A DNA stretch of 64,000 bases from Flavobacteriaceae bacterium UBA3159 (GTDB lineage Bacteria > Bacteroidota > Bacteroidia > Flavobacteriales > Flavobacteriaceae), in contig DEYL01000063.1 of the NCBI GenBank assembly GCA_002364535.1, positions 1 through 64,000 on the forward strand. Direction: 5' to 3'. Numbering within the stretch: the first letter of the stretch is position 1; each line of letters starts with the position of its first letter. The position numbers were made by a program, and so were the translations under genes. The notes beneath the pieces are model-generated. The model saw nothing but the letters and a program-made list of their open reading frames with translations. It was not told the origin of the DNA and searched no databases. This document shows, piece after piece, positions 9,729-20,144 of the stretch.

Positions 9729-10691
9729 TTGAAGAAAGTCTTTTCACTTTCAAAAAAAATAATCCCTTTAACATTTGGGATATTTTTTATTTATCTGAGC
9801 TACAGAAATACAACCCCCGAAGACCGAAGCAACATTGTCAAATACATCCAAAATGCGGACTATCGTTTTGTATTCCTTTCTGCTTTTTTTGGAATATTAA
9901 GTCATATTTCGAGAGCTGCGCGCTGGCAATACCTGTTGGCACCTCTAGGCTATCACCCCAAAACAATCAATTCTATTCTGGCTGTATTAATCGGTTATTT
10001 CTCAAATCTGGGCATTCCCCGTTCGGGAGAATTACTCCGAGCTACGGCCATGGATCGCTATGAAAATATCCCTTTTCAAAAAGGCTTCGGTACTGTTATT
10101 GCAGAACGAGTGGTCGACCTTGCATTATTGATGGTTTTTATCCTTATGGCATTGGGACTACAATATGATCTGATTACCGATTATCTAAGCCTTAAAGATT
10201 TGAACTTCTTTCAAGCAGGAGTCAGCCTTGTCATTTTAACGACAATTTTTATCTTATTTCAAAAATTTATCCATCAATCTACCCACCCCATTGCGGAGAA
10301 AATAAAACAATTTTTTCAGGGGATCTGGGAGGGAATGATTTCCATCAAATACATGAAAAACAAAGGATTTTTTATTGCTCACACCATTTTTATTTGGACC
10401 ATGTACGTATTGATGTTTTGGATCATCAAATTTTCTATTCCTGAAACTGTAAATTTGGGGATGAATGCAATGATCCCTGCTTTTGTCCTAGGGGGATTAT
10501 CCATTTCTGCAACCAATGGAGGTATAGGGATCTATCCCTATTCAGTTTCTTTGGTATTGATTGCATATGGGATTTCTAAAGAATCCAGCTTAGCTTTTGG
10601 ATGGATCATATGGACATGTCAGACGCTTATGGTGGTGACTTTTGGCGCCATGGCATTTTTTGCTTTACCTTTGGTCAATCGCCAAAAATAA
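9729..10691 (+). CDS. lysylphosphatidylglycerol synthase TM / UPF0104-type membrane protein
   Basis: The 320-residue integral membrane protein has about eight hydrophobic segments, beginning IIPLTFGIFFIYLSYRN. It carries the conserved GYFSNLGIPRSGELLRA block and later EVVDLALL-like and GGIGIYPYSVSL motifs of the flippase-like / LPG synthase transmembrane family. It has no C-terminal aminoacyl-transferase domain, so lysyl-lipid synthesis is unlikely; a role in lipid handling is inferred. The start is TTG at 9729, four bases after the panD stop, with no better ATG nearby. Placement between panD and radA is a recurrent Flavobacteriaceae arrangement. Confidence 0.82.
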   Translation: MKKVFSLSKKIIPLTFGIFFIYLSYRNTTPEDRSNIVKYIQNADYRFVFLSAFFGILSHISRAARWQYLLAPLGYHPKTINSILAVLIGYFSNLGIPRSGELLRATAMDRYENIPFQKGFGTVIAERVVDLALLMVFILMALGLQYDLITDYLSLKDLNFFQAGVSLVILTTIFILFQKFIHQSTHPIAEKIKQFFQGIWEGMISIKYMKNKGFFIAHTIFIWTMYVLMFWIIKFSIPETVNLGMNAMIPAFVLGGLSISATNGGIGIYPYSVSLVLIAYGISKESSLAFGWIIWTCQTLMVVTFGAMAFFALPLVNRQK

Positions 10692-10715
10692 AACTCGTTT
10701 TTTCCTATTATCGTT

Positions 10716-12074
10716 ATGAGTAAAGTCAAAACCTCTTTCTTTTGCCAAAGCTGCGGGACGCAACACGCACAATGGCAAGGCCAGTGCAACTCCTGTAAAC
10801 AATGGAATACCCTGACAGAAGAGGTGGTTGAAAAGCCAGACAAAAAAAACTGGAAAAGTAAAAATAGTGCCGGCAAAACTTCAAAGCCCCTTAAAATCAA
10901 TCAGATTGAAATTTCCTCGGAGTTAAGAATAAACACTGGAGATGCTGAATTGAATCGCGTGTTGGGGGGTGGAATCATTCCCGGAGCGCTTATACTTTTG
11001 GGAGGTGAGCCCGGAATTGGTAAGTCTACACTCTTGTTGCAAATTGCCATGACCGTGGGATGTAAGGTCCTTTACGTCTCTGGAGAAGAAAGCCAGCGTC
11101 AAATCAAGATTCGCTCCGACCGAATGGATGCCTCTTCAGGTCAATGTTATGTGCTGAGTGAAACAAAGACCCAAAATATCTTCTCACAAATTGAAAATTT
11201 AGCCCCTGAGTTGGTAGTTATTGATTCTGTACAAACTTTACACACCGATTATATCGACAGCAGTCCTGGGAGTGTTTCTCAAATAAAAGAATGTACCGCA
11301 GAATTCATCAAATTTGCCAAGGAGACACATGTACCAGTATTTTTGGTGGGTCACATTACCAAAGATGGTCAAATTGCCGGCCCCAAGATATTGGAGCATA
11401 TGGTGGATGTGGTATTGCATTTCGAGGGAGACCGCAATCACATCTACCGCATCTTGAGAACCCAAAAAAACCGCTTTGGGGCGACTTCGGAAATTGGAAT
11501 TTATGAAATGCAATCCAAAGGTTTAAGGGCAGTGAGTAACCCCAGTGAACTTTTGATTTCGGAAAAAGATGAAAAGTTAAGTGGGCATGCCATCGCGGCA
11601 ACCATTGAAGGGATTCGCCCTTTAATGATTGAAATTCAAGCCCTAGTTAGCACTGCTGTCTATGGCACTCCTCAAAGGACCACTTCCGGTTACAATACCA
11701 AAAGACTCAATATGCTTTTGGCTGTTTTGGAAAAAAGAGCGGGTTTTGCCTTGGGCGCCAAAGATGTTTTTATCAATATTACTGGAGGGATTTCTATCGC
11801 CGATCCGGCCATTGATTTGGCGGTCATCGTTGCCATATTATCCAGTTATCACGACCTAGATGTTTCCGATAACTTTTGCTTCGCAGCAGAGGTGGGGTTG
11901 TCAGGCGAAATCAGGCCCGTAACGAAAACAGAACAACGCATACAGGAAGCATCAAAATTGGGGTTCGAAACCATTGTCATCTCCAAGTTTGCTAAAATTG
12001 GTAAACAAAATGAATCCATCAAGGTATTGGCCGTTTCCAAAATTGAAGCTTTGATCGCAGCGCTTTTTGGTTAA
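10716..12074 (+). CDS. radA: DNA repair protein RadA (Sms)
   Basis: RadA is a RecA-like DnaB-type branch-migration ATPase acting in recombinational repair. The 452-residue protein has an N-terminal zinc finger with Cys10, Cys13, Cys24 and Cys27 and a Walker A GGEPGIGKST at 96-105. It also has the RadA-specific QKNRFG motif and a C-terminal Lon-protease-like domain (ITGGISIADPAIDLAV). Length and order of domains are standard. It ends the panC-panD-membrane protein cluster, 24 bases after the previous stop. Confidence 0.97.
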   Translation: MSKVKTSFFCQSCGTQHAQWQGQCNSCKQWNTLTEEVVEKPDKKNWKSKNSAGKTSKPLKINQIEISSELRINTGDAELNRVLGGGIIPGALILLGGEPGIGKSTLLLQIAMTVGCKVLYVSGEESQRQIKIRSDRMDASSGQCYVLSETKTQNIFSQIENLAPELVVIDSVQTLHTDYIDSSPGSVSQIKECTAEFIKFAKETHVPVFLVGHITKDGQIAGPKILEHMVDVVLHFEGDRNHIYRILRTQKNRFGATSEIGIYEMQSKGLRAVSNPSELLISEKDEKLSGHAIAATIEGIRPLMIEIQALVSTAVYGTPQRTTSGYNTKRLNMLLAVLEKRAGFALGAKDVFINITGGISIADPAIDLAVIVAILSSYHDLDVSDNFCFAAEVGLSGEIRPVTKTEQRIQEASKLGFETIVISKFAKIGKQNESIKVLAVSKIEALIAALFG

Positions 12075-12131
12075 AATTTGAATCCACTTCCATTATAAAA
12101 ATGTAAATTTATTTGATCAAAAATTAATCCC

Positions 12132-13472
12132 ATGGATAAAGTAATCAAGGATTTTCTGGCTGAAGTAAACAAAAGAAATCAAAATGAGCCTGAGTTTATG
12201 CAGGCAGTAACTGAAGTTGCCGAAACGGTTATCCCTTATATCGTTAAAAATGATGTCTACTACGGCCAAAACATTTTGATGCGCATGGTAGAACCTGAAC
12301 GCGTGGTCTCTTTTAGAGTTGCTTGGATCGATGACCAAGAGGAAATTCAGGTTAACCGCGGCTATAGAATAGAAATGAATTCTGCCATTGGCCCCTACAA
12401 GGGAGGGTTGCGTTTTCACCCTAGTGTGAACTTGAGTGTCCTGAAGTTTTTGGCTTTTGAACAAATCTTTAAAAATAGCTTGACCACACTTCCAATGGGT
12501 GGAGGAAAAGGAGGTTCAGATTTTAACCCCAAAGGAAGGACTGACACAGAAGTGATGCGTTTTTGCCAAAGTTTTATGACAGAGTTGTTCCGTCACATTG
12601 GCCCAAACAGGGACATTCCTGCAGGAGATATCGGGGTAGGAAGCAGAGAGATTGGTTATATGTTTGGACAATACAAAAGATTGAAAAACGAATTTACAGG
12701 AGTTTTGACCGGAAAAGGTATTTCCTGGGGAGGTTCGCTGATTAGACCCGAGGCCACAGGCTATGGGGTGGTTTATTTTGTACAAAAGATGATGGAACAC
12801 AATGGAGCAGGCCTAGCGGGCAAAAAAGTAGTGATCTCTGGAAGTGGAAATGTAGCCCAATACGCTGCTGAGAAGACCATTCAATTGGGTGGTAAAGTGT
12901 TGACCATGTCGGATTCTTCAGGATACATATACGATGCAGAAGGCATAGACAAAGAAAAATTAGCCCATGTGATGGAGCTCAAAAATATCAAAAGAGCCCG
13001 TATCAGCTTCTATATCGAAAAATACCCCAAAGCAAAATTCGTTGCCGGTAAAACCCCGTGGGAGGTTCCCTGTGAGTTAGCTCTGCCATGTGCTACCCAA
13101 AATGAATTGAAAGAAAAAGACGCCGCTTTATTAATCAACAATGGCTGTGTTTGTGTTGGCGAAGGTGCCAATATGCCCTCTACTCCAGAGGCCATTCACC
13201 AATTTACCAATCATAAAATACTTTATGCGCCGGGTAAAGCTTCCAATGCAGGTGGGGTAGCTGTTTCAGGATTAGAAATGGCTCAAAACTCTCTGAGATA
13301 CAATTGGTCCAGAGAAGAAGTAGATGACAAACTACAATCCATCATGGCCGAAATTCATCAATCTTGCATGGATTTTGGTAAAGAAGACGGCTATGTCAAT
13401 TATGTAAAAGGAGCCAACATTGCTGGTTTTGTAAAAGTAGCAGATGCCATGCTTGCTCAGGGAGTGGTTTAA
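12132..13472 (+). CDS. gdhA: NADP-type glutamate dehydrogenase
   Basis: The 446-residue enzyme interconverts 2-oxoglutarate plus ammonium and glutamate. Seen motifs are the substrate site GPYKGGLRFHPSV and the catalytic-lysine block PMGGGKGGSDFNPKG. A Rossmann GSGNVAQYAAEKT segment follows, and near the C-terminus is KASNAGGVAVSGLEM. Length and these blocks match the hexameric, usually NADP-dependent, biosynthetic class. Cofactor preference is inferred. It begins 57 bases after radA and is followed after three bases by recO. Confidence 0.95.
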   Translation: MDKVIKDFLAEVNKRNQNEPEFMQAVTEVAETVIPYIVKNDVYYGQNILMRMVEPERVVSFRVAWIDDQEEIQVNRGYRIEMNSAIGPYKGGLRFHPSVNLSVLKFLAFEQIFKNSLTTLPMGGGKGGSDFNPKGRTDTEVMRFCQSFMTELFRHIGPNRDIPAGDIGVGSREIGYMFGQYKRLKNEFTGVLTGKGISWGGSLIRPEATGYGVVYFVQKMMEHNGAGLAGKKVVISGSGNVAQYAAEKTIQLGGKVLTMSDSSGYIYDAEGIDKEKLAHVMELKNIKRARISFYIEKYPKAKFVAGKTPWEVPCELALPCATQNELKEKDAALLINNGCVCVGEGANMPSTPEAIHQFTNHKILYAPGKASNAGGVAVSGLEMAQNSLRYNWSREEVDDKLQSIMAEIHQSCMDFGKEDGYVNYVKGANIAGFVKVADAMLAQGVV

Positions 13473-13475
13473 AAC

Positions 13476-14204
13476 ATGTTGATTGAAACCGATGCCGTTG
13501 TTATAAGTACACTCAAATACGGTGAATCAAGCTTAATTGCGCGTTGCTACTGCAAAGAACTCGGTCTAAAATCTTTTATGCTCAAAGGCATACTGTCCTC
13601 CAAAAAAGGTCCCCTGAAGAAATCGCTGTTTCAACCCCTCAGCATCATCAACCTTATTACACAAGTAAAAAACCAAAACAGAGAAGGGCTTCATTTTATT
13701 AAAGAGGCCCGAATCCGTTTTCCTTTGATCGAAATTCCATCGGACATCAAAAAAAATGCTGTAGCCCTGTTTTTATCCGAAGTAATGACACGCGTCATTA
13801 GCGAAGAGGGCGCGCCCAATTCACTACTATACAATTTTATCCAAAAAAACGTTATTCAATTGGAAGAAAAAGGGTTTTCTCCCCTTTTTCATTTAAAGTT
13901 TATGATGGATCTTAGTCAACATCTCGGCTTCTCCCCCAATCAATCTGATTTGAAAAAGGATTTTTTTGATCTGGAAAGTGGCTGTTTTTGCAGCTCATCC
14001 CCCTCTAAATTCCTTATCGGAGGAGATCTGGTCGTTGCATTTAAACAATTACTTGGCGCTAATTTTGAGGCGTTGGATGAATTAACTATCCCCAATTCAC
14101 TCAGAACAAAGGTGTTAAGCGTATTGATAGATTATTTTAATTTACATTTACAGGGTTTCGGAAAAATAAAATCAGTAGATATACTCCATGAAATCTTTCG
14201 CTAA
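13476..14204 (+). CDS. recO: DNA repair protein RecO
   Basis: RecO works with RecF/RecR to load RecA on SSB-coated single-stranded DNA. The 242-residue protein opens with the OB-fold signature IETDAVVISTLKYGESSLIA, followed by the family SSKKGPLKKSLFQPLSI block and a helical C-terminal half. A Cys-containing segment (GCFCSSSP) sits where zinc ligands are found in some RecO proteins, but a full four-Cys site is not seen. It starts three bases after gdhA, and its last 17 bases overlap the next gene. Confidence 0.92.
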   Translation: MLIETDAVVISTLKYGESSLIARCYCKELGLKSFMLKGILSSKKGPLKKSLFQPLSIINLITQVKNQNREGLHFIKEARIRFPLIEIPSDIKKNAVALFLSEVMTRVISEEGAPNSLLYNFIQKNVIQLEEKGFSPLFHLKFMMDLSQHLGFSPNQSDLKKDFFDLESGCFCSSSPSKFLIGGDLVVAFKQLLGANFEALDELTIPNSLRTKVLSVLIDYFNLHLQGFGKIKSVDILHEIFR

Positions 14205-16683
14205 GATTTTTTTTCTCTTGCTAATGGCTTGCTTTTCTAGCTTCCACAGTCTTTGTGGACAAGAGATTTGGGTGGAAGACAGTGTGACTGGCGAGCCTTT
14301 GGAGAATGTGGTTATTTTCTCAGAAAATGGGAGTCATAATTTACTAACTAATGCCATAGGAAAAGCCGTACTTGATGACTTTCCTCGCGAGGGGCAAATC
14401 AACTTTAGTCTGCTGGGATATCAGCCTCTGATGATCTCAATTCTTGAAATTTTACAAGGTAAAAAAGCAATTCCATTGACTTCCGAAGATGAGGTTTTAG
14501 AAGAAGTGGTTCTATCTATAGCCCGATCCCAAGCGACCAGAGACAAAATCGCTGAACAAGTTGGAATTATCTCTCAAAAGGAGATTGAAATTGGTTCAGT
14601 GGCGACCGGAGCAGACCTTCTAGAAATCAATCCTAACATTAGGATTCAAAAATCTCAAGGAGGAGGGGGAAGTCCAGTTCTAAGGGGCTTTGAAGCCAAT
14701 CGGGTCTTGATCGTAGTCGATGGCGTTAGAATGAACAACGCAATCTACAGATCCGGTCATTTACAAAACGCCATTACCATCGACCCCCACAACATTGAAA
14801 GGGTCGAAGTCACTTTAGGGTCTTCCTCTGTAGGCTATGGTTCCGATGCCTTAGGAGGGGTTATCCACTACTACACTAAATCTCCCCAGTTGAATACTAA
14901 TACACCTGTAAAATCAGAATTTTCATCAACCTTCAATTACGCCAATCTATCTTTTATAAACAATGCCAATACCGCATTGAGTTATAAAAATTGGGGGAGT
15001 CTTACCAGTGTGAGTTATTCTAATTTTGGTGACATCAGAATCGGTGAAAAGAGGGATCACGGTTTTACCAAATGGGGATTGACTCCTTATTATTCACTCA
15101 ACAGCAGACATCAATACAATGAAACACCCACGATGAATTCTCGTCCTATCATTCAAAAAAATACAGGCTACGACCAATTCGATATTTTTCAAAAATTCCT
15201 TGTTCGCCTTCCCAGCGACATGCTTTTAAATATAAACCTCCAATATTCCGAATCTTCCGACATTGATCGATACGATAAATTAGTGGAGGAACGCAATGGC
15301 AGTCTGCGCTTTAGCGAATGGTATTACGGACCCCAAAAGAGATTTTTTCTATCCCCACAGCTCAAGTTTTTCTTGGGTAAAAATTGGTTAAAAAAAGGCA
15401 CGCTTACAGCTGCCTATCAAAATGTGGAAGAGTCTCGGGTCAACCGAAAATTTGAAAGCCTTACCCGTTCCCATCAAATTGAAAAAGTTGATGTTTACAG
15501 CATTAATGCTGATTTTTACGGAAATATCGCTCAAGGCCATTCCTTGTCTTACGGTCTGGAGTGGACCTACAACAAAATTCGATCTCAAGGCTATTCATCA
15601 GACTTGGTTCTCGATTTGGAGAATATCGTCGATTACACTAACCTAACCATGATCCCCTCCCGCTACCCCAGTGATGGCAGTAGTGCCTCCAGTTTTGCGA
15701 GTTACTTGAATTGGATCTATAGGCTTAACGATCGTTTTACAATTAATGGAGGGCTGAGACTGACCGGATCAAAGATCATTGCTCGATGGAATGACTCTGC
15801 TCAGGTGGACAAACTACTGTCTTCAGTCGATTTGCAATCTGAAGCATTGACCTATACTTTGGCCATGACCTATCGGCCCAACGAAAAATGGCAAATCAAC
15901 AATCTAATTTCCAGTGGATTCAGAAACCCCAACATTGATGACATCGGAAAAATCAGAGAGAGCAATGGAATTCTGTTGGTCCCCAATTCATTTTTAAAAC
16001 CGGAATACGCCTATACGTTTGAATCCGGATTGAAATATACCGCTTTAAACAAAATCAATTTTATCGACCTGAGGGCATTTGCCACTTTGGTTTCTCGTCA
16101 CATCGTAAGGTCTGATTTTATCGTTTTTTCCGACACCACTACCCCCGATAAAAACACTATTATGTACAATGGGGAGGAAGTATATACCCAAGCCAATAAA
16201 AATTTAGGAAACCGCTTTATCTATGGTGGTTCCCTTCAGGGAAAATGGTCGCTAAGCGATCCATTTGAAATCATGGGTGGAATAACTTACACCACCGCAG
16301 ACCTAAACCCCGATTATGGCCCAATGCCCTCTATCGCTCCCTTATTCGGAACCTTTACACTTTCTCATGAAGTGAAAAATTGGAAAACTTTACTTATTTG
16401 GAAGTTTAGTGAACGAAAACAACCTAATGATTACAGTTGGGGAGGTGAAGATGGATTGAATGAAACCCCTGAAGTCAATCCCAACGCCGATGAAGATACG
16501 TATAAATATTACGGCATGCCTTCTTGGGATATTTGGTCTGTTTTGTCCCAATATCAGTTTCGAAAAAACATCATTTTAAATGTAGGACTCAAGAATATTT
16601 TTGATCTGCATTACAGAACTTTTGCCTCAGGTATCTCCGCAGAAGGAAGAAGTTTACAGTTAGGAATGAAGGTTAAAATGTAA
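14188..16683 (+). CDS. TonB-dependent receptor, hemoglobin/heme-receptor-like plug
   Basis: The 831-residue outer membrane protein has a signal peptide ending near SLCGQ, then a short carboxypeptidase-like regulatory domain (VWVEDSVTGEPLENV-type, residues 25-105). A plug with RGFEANRVLIVVDGVRMNN and GSSSVGYGSDALGGVIHY follows, then a barrel ending in a hydrophobic/charged MKVKM terminus. The plug motifs are those of the heme/hemoglobin-type receptor family; a heme ligand is inference, not seen. The ATG lies inside recO (17-base overlap), so expression may be translationally tied to a repair gene, an unusual pairing for an uptake receptor. Confidence 0.88.
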   Translation: MKSFAKIFFLLLMACFSSFHSLCGQEIWVEDSVTGEPLENVVIFSENGSHNLLTNAIGKAVLDDFPREGQINFSLLGYQPLMISILEILQGKKAIPLTSEDEVLEEVVLSIARSQATRDKIAEQVGIISQKEIEIGSVATGADLLEINPNIRIQKSQGGGGSPVLRGFEANRVLIVVDGVRMNNAIYRSGHLQNAITIDPHNIERVEVTLGSSSVGYGSDALGGVIHYYTKSPQLNTNTPVKSEFSSTFNYANLSFINNANTALSYKNWGSLTSVSYSNFGDIRIGEKRDHGFTKWGLTPYYSLNSRHQYNETPTMNSRPIIQKNTGYDQFDIFQKFLVRLPSDMLLNINLQYSESSDIDRYDKLVEERNGSLRFSEWYYGPQKRFFLSPQLKFFLGKNWLKKGTLTAAYQNVEESRVNRKFESLTRSHQIEKVDVYSINADFYGNIAQGHSLSYGLEWTYNKIRSQGYSSDLVLDLENIVDYTNLTMIPSRYPSDGSSASSFASYLNWIYRLNDRFTINGGLRLTGSKIIARWNDSAQVDKLLSSVDLQSEALTYTLAMTYRPNEKWQINNLISSGFRNPNIDDIGKIRESNGILLVPNSFLKPEYAYTFESGLKYTALNKINFIDLRAFATLVSRHIVRSDFIVFSDTTTPDKNTIMYNGEEVYTQANKNLGNRFIYGGSLQGKWSLSDPFEIMGGITYTTADLNPDYGPMPSIAPLFGTFTLSHEVKNWKTLLIWKFSERKQPNDYSWGGEDGLNETPEVNPNADEDTYKYYGMPSWDIWSVLSQYQFRKNIILNVGLKNIFDLHYRTFASGISAEGRSLQLGMKVKM

Positions 16684-16741
16684 AATCCTTTTTTTTTACC
16701 TAAAATCCTTAATTTCGCAACTTTAATAAACGTCGCCTGAA

Positions 16742-19700
16742 ATGGTTTTTAAGGAGTACAAAGGACTGGATTTACCCGCAATTTCTTCGGAAATACTCAA
16801 CTTTTGGGAGGAGGATCAGATTTTTGAAAAAAGCATCTCCGAAAGAGAAAATCGTCCCCCTTATATTTTTTATGAAGGCCCGCCTTCGGCCAATGGAATG
16901 CCGGGTATTCACCACGTCATGGCGCGAACCATCAAAGACATTTTTTGCCGCTACAAAACTCAAAAGGGCTTTCAGGTTAATCGAAAAGCAGGCTGGGATA
17001 CCCATGGTCTTCCGGTTGAACTGGGCGTTGAAAAGGCTTTGGGTATTACAAAAGATGCCATTGGAAAATCCATTTCAGTAGAGGAATACAATAACGCATG
17101 TAAGGAAGCGGTGATGAAATACACCGATGTTTGGAACCAATTGACACAGAAAATGGGCTATTGGGTTGATATGGACGACCCCTATGTGACCTATACTTCT
17201 AAATACATGGAAACCGTCTGGTGGCTCATCAAACAGATTCATGAAAAAGGACTTTTGTACAAGGGTTATACCATTCAACCCTACTCCCCCAAGGCAGGAA
17301 CGGGACTGAGTTCACATGAGCTGAACCAACCTGGTACCTACCAGGACGTCAGTGATACTACAGTTACAGCACAGTTCAAAGCTAAGGAAGATTCCTTACC
17401 CGAATCCCTAAAGGGAAATACCCCCTTGTACTTTTTGGCATGGACCACTACCCCGTGGACACTGCCTTCCAATACTGCATTGACCGTAGGGCCAAAAATC
17501 GACTATGTTGTGGTACATACCTTCAACAAATATACTTTTCAACCCATTCGGGTAATTTTGGCGAAAGCCCTAGTAGGTAAACAATTTTCCGGAAAATATG
17601 AAGCAGTAGATTCCCTATCGGCATTGGAAAACCCTGCGGAAGGAGCAAAAAAAATACCCTTTTTCCTTGAGAAAGAAATTAAAGGAAAAGAACTCCTAGA
17701 CATTCGCTACGAAAAAATATGGCAGGAAGCTCCAGAGCCAATAGATCATCCTGAAAATGCCTATCGGGTGATTTTGGGGGATTTTGTAACCACAGAAGAC
17801 GGTACCGGAATCGTTCATACCGCACCGACTTTTGGTACCGATGATGCCAAAGTGGCCAAAGAAGCAACTCCCGAAGTTCCTCCACTTCTCATTTTGGACG
17901 AGAACAACAACAAAGTTCCTCTGGTCGATTTACAGGGTAAGTTCAGACCGGAAATGGGAAGTTTGGCTGGACAATACGTCAAAAACGATTACTATGAAGA
18001 AGGCAAGGCTCCCTTCAAATCCTGCGATGTACAAATCGCCATCCGACTCAAAGAAGAGAATGCCGCATTTAATGTCGAAAAATACGTTCATTCCTATCCT
18101 AACTGCTGGAGGACAGATAAGCCCATTCTTTACTACCCCCTCGACTCATGGTTTATCAAAATCACAGAGGTCAGGGATCGACTCACAGCCTTGAATCAAG
18201 AAATCAACTGGAAACCCAAAGCCACAGGTGAAGGTAGGTTTGGCAACTGGCTGGCCAACGCCAACGACTGGAACCTTTCAAGGTCACGATTTTGGGGCAT
18301 CCCACTCCCAGTATGGAGGACAGAGGAAGGTGAACAAACAAAAGTAATTGGATCGGTAGCCGAGTTGTACGAAGAAATTGAAAAATCCATCCAAAGTGGT
18401 CATATGAGTGAAAATCCACTGGCCAATTTTGTAGTGGGTGATATGAGTGAAGCGAATTACAATAAAATTGATCTCCACAAACATATTGTCGATGAGATTG
18501 TACTGACTTCCTCCAAAGGGACTCCCATGGAACGCGAAAAAGACTTGATTGATGTTTGGTTTGACTCTGGCTCCATGCCCTATGCCCAATGGCACTATCC
18601 GTTCGAAAATAAAGATAAAATTGATCAAGGTTCAGCCTTCCCTGCCAACTTCATCGCTGAGGGAGTAGACCAAACCCGTGGGTGGTTCTACACTCTACAT
18701 GCCATCAGCACACTAGTTTTTGATTCTATTTCCTACAAAAATGTGGTTTCCAATGGGTTGGTTTTGGACAAAAGAGGACAGAAGATGTCCAAACGCCTGG
18801 GTAATGCAGTAGATCCTTTCGAAACCATTGACCAATACGGAGCAGATGCCACCCGTTGGTATATGATTTCAAACGCCAACCCCTGGGACAACCTCAAATT
18901 TGACTTAGACGGTATAGGCGAGGTACATCGCAAGTTTTTTGGCACCTTACAAAACACCTATTCCTTCTTCAGCCTCTATGCTAATATAGACGATTTTAAA
19001 AATAAAGAAGCCCCCATTCCCCTTGACGAACGCTCCGAATTGGATCGCTGGATTTTATCTGAACTAAACAGTTTGATTGGAAAAGTGGATGCTTTTTATG
19101 AAGATTATGAGCCTACTAAAGCGACCCGAGTCATCTCAGAATTTGTTCAGGAGAAATTGAGTAATTGGTATGTGAGATTATGCAGAAGACGTTTTTGGAA
19201 AGGAGAATATCAAAAAGATAAAATTGCAGCTTACCAAACCCTTTGGGAGTGTCTGCTAAACATAGCCCAATTGGCTGCCCCTGTGGCTCCTTTTTACAGT
19301 GACCGTTTATATAAAGATTTGACCGAGAATACGGCCACCCAAAAATCCACATCGGTACATTTGTCGACTTTTCCTACAGTACGTCCCGATGCTATCGATT
19401 CAGCCCTGGAAAATCGAATCAACAAAGCACGAAACATCACCTCATTGGCCCTTTCGCTTCGGAAAAAAGAACAAATCAAAGTAAGACAGCCCCTACAAAA
19501 TCTGATGATTGCTGTTAGTGGCCCCGAGGAGAAAAACGAAATCAAAAAAATCCAAGAACAATTGCAATCTGAGATTAATGTTAAATCTATTGAGCTGATT
19601 GATGACGACAGTAATATCTTGGTCAAAGAGATCAAACCAAACTTTAAATTACTCGGCCCCCGGTTCGGGAAAGATATGGGGGCAGTAGTCAGTAAAATCA

Positions 19701-20143
19701 TTACTTTTGGAGAGACGGAAATAAAAACCCTTGAGCAGGAAGGGAAGATCAACATCCCCTTTAATGAAAAAAATATTATTTTAGACCTCAGCGAGGTGGA
19801 AATCACCTCCAAAGATATCGAAGGTTGGCTGGTTGCTCAAGGCAATGGTTTGACCGTAGCATTAGATATTTCACTGACTGAAGATTTGATAAATGAGGGC
19901 ATTGCACGAGAATTGGTCAATCGCATTCAAAACATAAGAAAAGACACCGGACTGGAAGTAACCGATAAAATTGATATCAGCTTTTTGGCCGATGATGATT
20001 TAAAAGAAAGAATCGAAAATAACAGTGCTTATATACGCTCAGAGACCCTAGCAGAAGAGATTCATTTTCCACAGATAATGAACGATGGAACCGAGATTAT
20101 ATTTGATGACATTAAAACACAAATAACGATTAAAAAGATTTAA
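16742..20143 (+). CDS. ileS: isoleucyl-tRNA synthetase, long (type 2-like) form
   Basis: The 1133-residue class I synthetase charges tRNA-Ile. The HIGH-type motif is in GPPSANGMPGIHHVMAR (about residues 46-62) and the KMSKS-type motif is GQKMSKRLGNAVDP (about 680). Between them lies the CP1 editing domain with TTTPWTLPSNTAL and DGTGIVHTAPTFG. The long C-terminal region and length fit the eukaryote-like IleRS2 branch that Bacteroidota carry, a group known to be less sensitive to mupirocin than IleRS1; resistance is not shown by sequence alone. It is followed after one base by the DksA-like gene and then lspA. Confidence 0.97.
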   Translation: MVFKEYKGLDLPAISSEILNFWEEDQIFEKSISERENRPPYIFYEGPPSANGMPGIHHVMARTIKDIFCRYKTQKGFQVNRKAGWDTHGLPVELGVEKALGITKDAIGKSISVEEYNNACKEAVMKYTDVWNQLTQKMGYWVDMDDPYVTYTSKYMETVWWLIKQIHEKGLLYKGYTIQPYSPKAGTGLSSHELNQPGTYQDVSDTTVTAQFKAKEDSLPESLKGNTPLYFLAWTTTPWTLPSNTALTVGPKIDYVVVHTFNKYTFQPIRVILAKALVGKQFSGKYEAVDSLSALENPAEGAKKIPFFLEKEIKGKELLDIRYEKIWQEAPEPIDHPENAYRVILGDFVTTEDGTGIVHTAPTFGTDDAKVAKEATPEVPPLLILDENNNKVPLVDLQGKFRPEMGSLAGQYVKNDYYEEGKAPFKSCDVQIAIRLKEENAAFNVEKYVHSYPNCWRTDKPILYYPLDSWFIKITEVRDRLTALNQEINWKPKATGEGRFGNWLANANDWNLSRSRFWGIPLPVWRTEEGEQTKVIGSVAELYEEIEKSIQSGHMSENPLANFVVGDMSEANYNKIDLHKHIVDEIVLTSSKGTPMEREKDLIDVWFDSGSMPYAQWHYPFENKDKIDQGSAFPANFIAEGVDQTRGWFYTLHAISTLVFDSISYKNVVSNGLVLDKRGQKMSKRLGNAVDPFETIDQYGADATRWYMISNANPWDNLKFDLDGIGEVHRKFFGTLQNTYSFFSLYANIDDFKNKEAPIPLDERSELDRWILSELNSLIGKVDAFYEDYEPTKATRVISEFVQEKLSNWYVRLCRRRFWKGEYQKDKIAAYQTLWECLLNIAQLAAPVAPFYSDRLYKDLTENTATQKSTSVHLSTFPTVRPDAIDSALENRINKARNITSLALSLRKKEQIKVRQPLQNLMIAVSGPEEKNEIKKIQEQLQSEINVKSIELIDDDSNILVKEIKPNFKLLGPRFGKDMGAVVSKIITFGETEIKTLEQEGKINIPFNEKNIILDLSEVEITSKDIEGWLVAQGNGLTVALDISLTEDLINEGIARELVNRIQNIRKDTGLEVTDKIDISFLADDDLKERIENNSAYIRSETLAEEIHFPQIMNDGTEIIFDDIKTQITIKKI

Positions 20144-20144
20144 G

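Noticed and set aside
11238..11601. Several overlapping ORFs inside radA
   Set aside because: All are shadows of an intact, full-length RadA frame.
19294..19812. 172-codon minus-strand ORF inside ileS
   Set aside because: Serine/leucine-rich antisense shadow of the conserved synthetase; no start context or domain.
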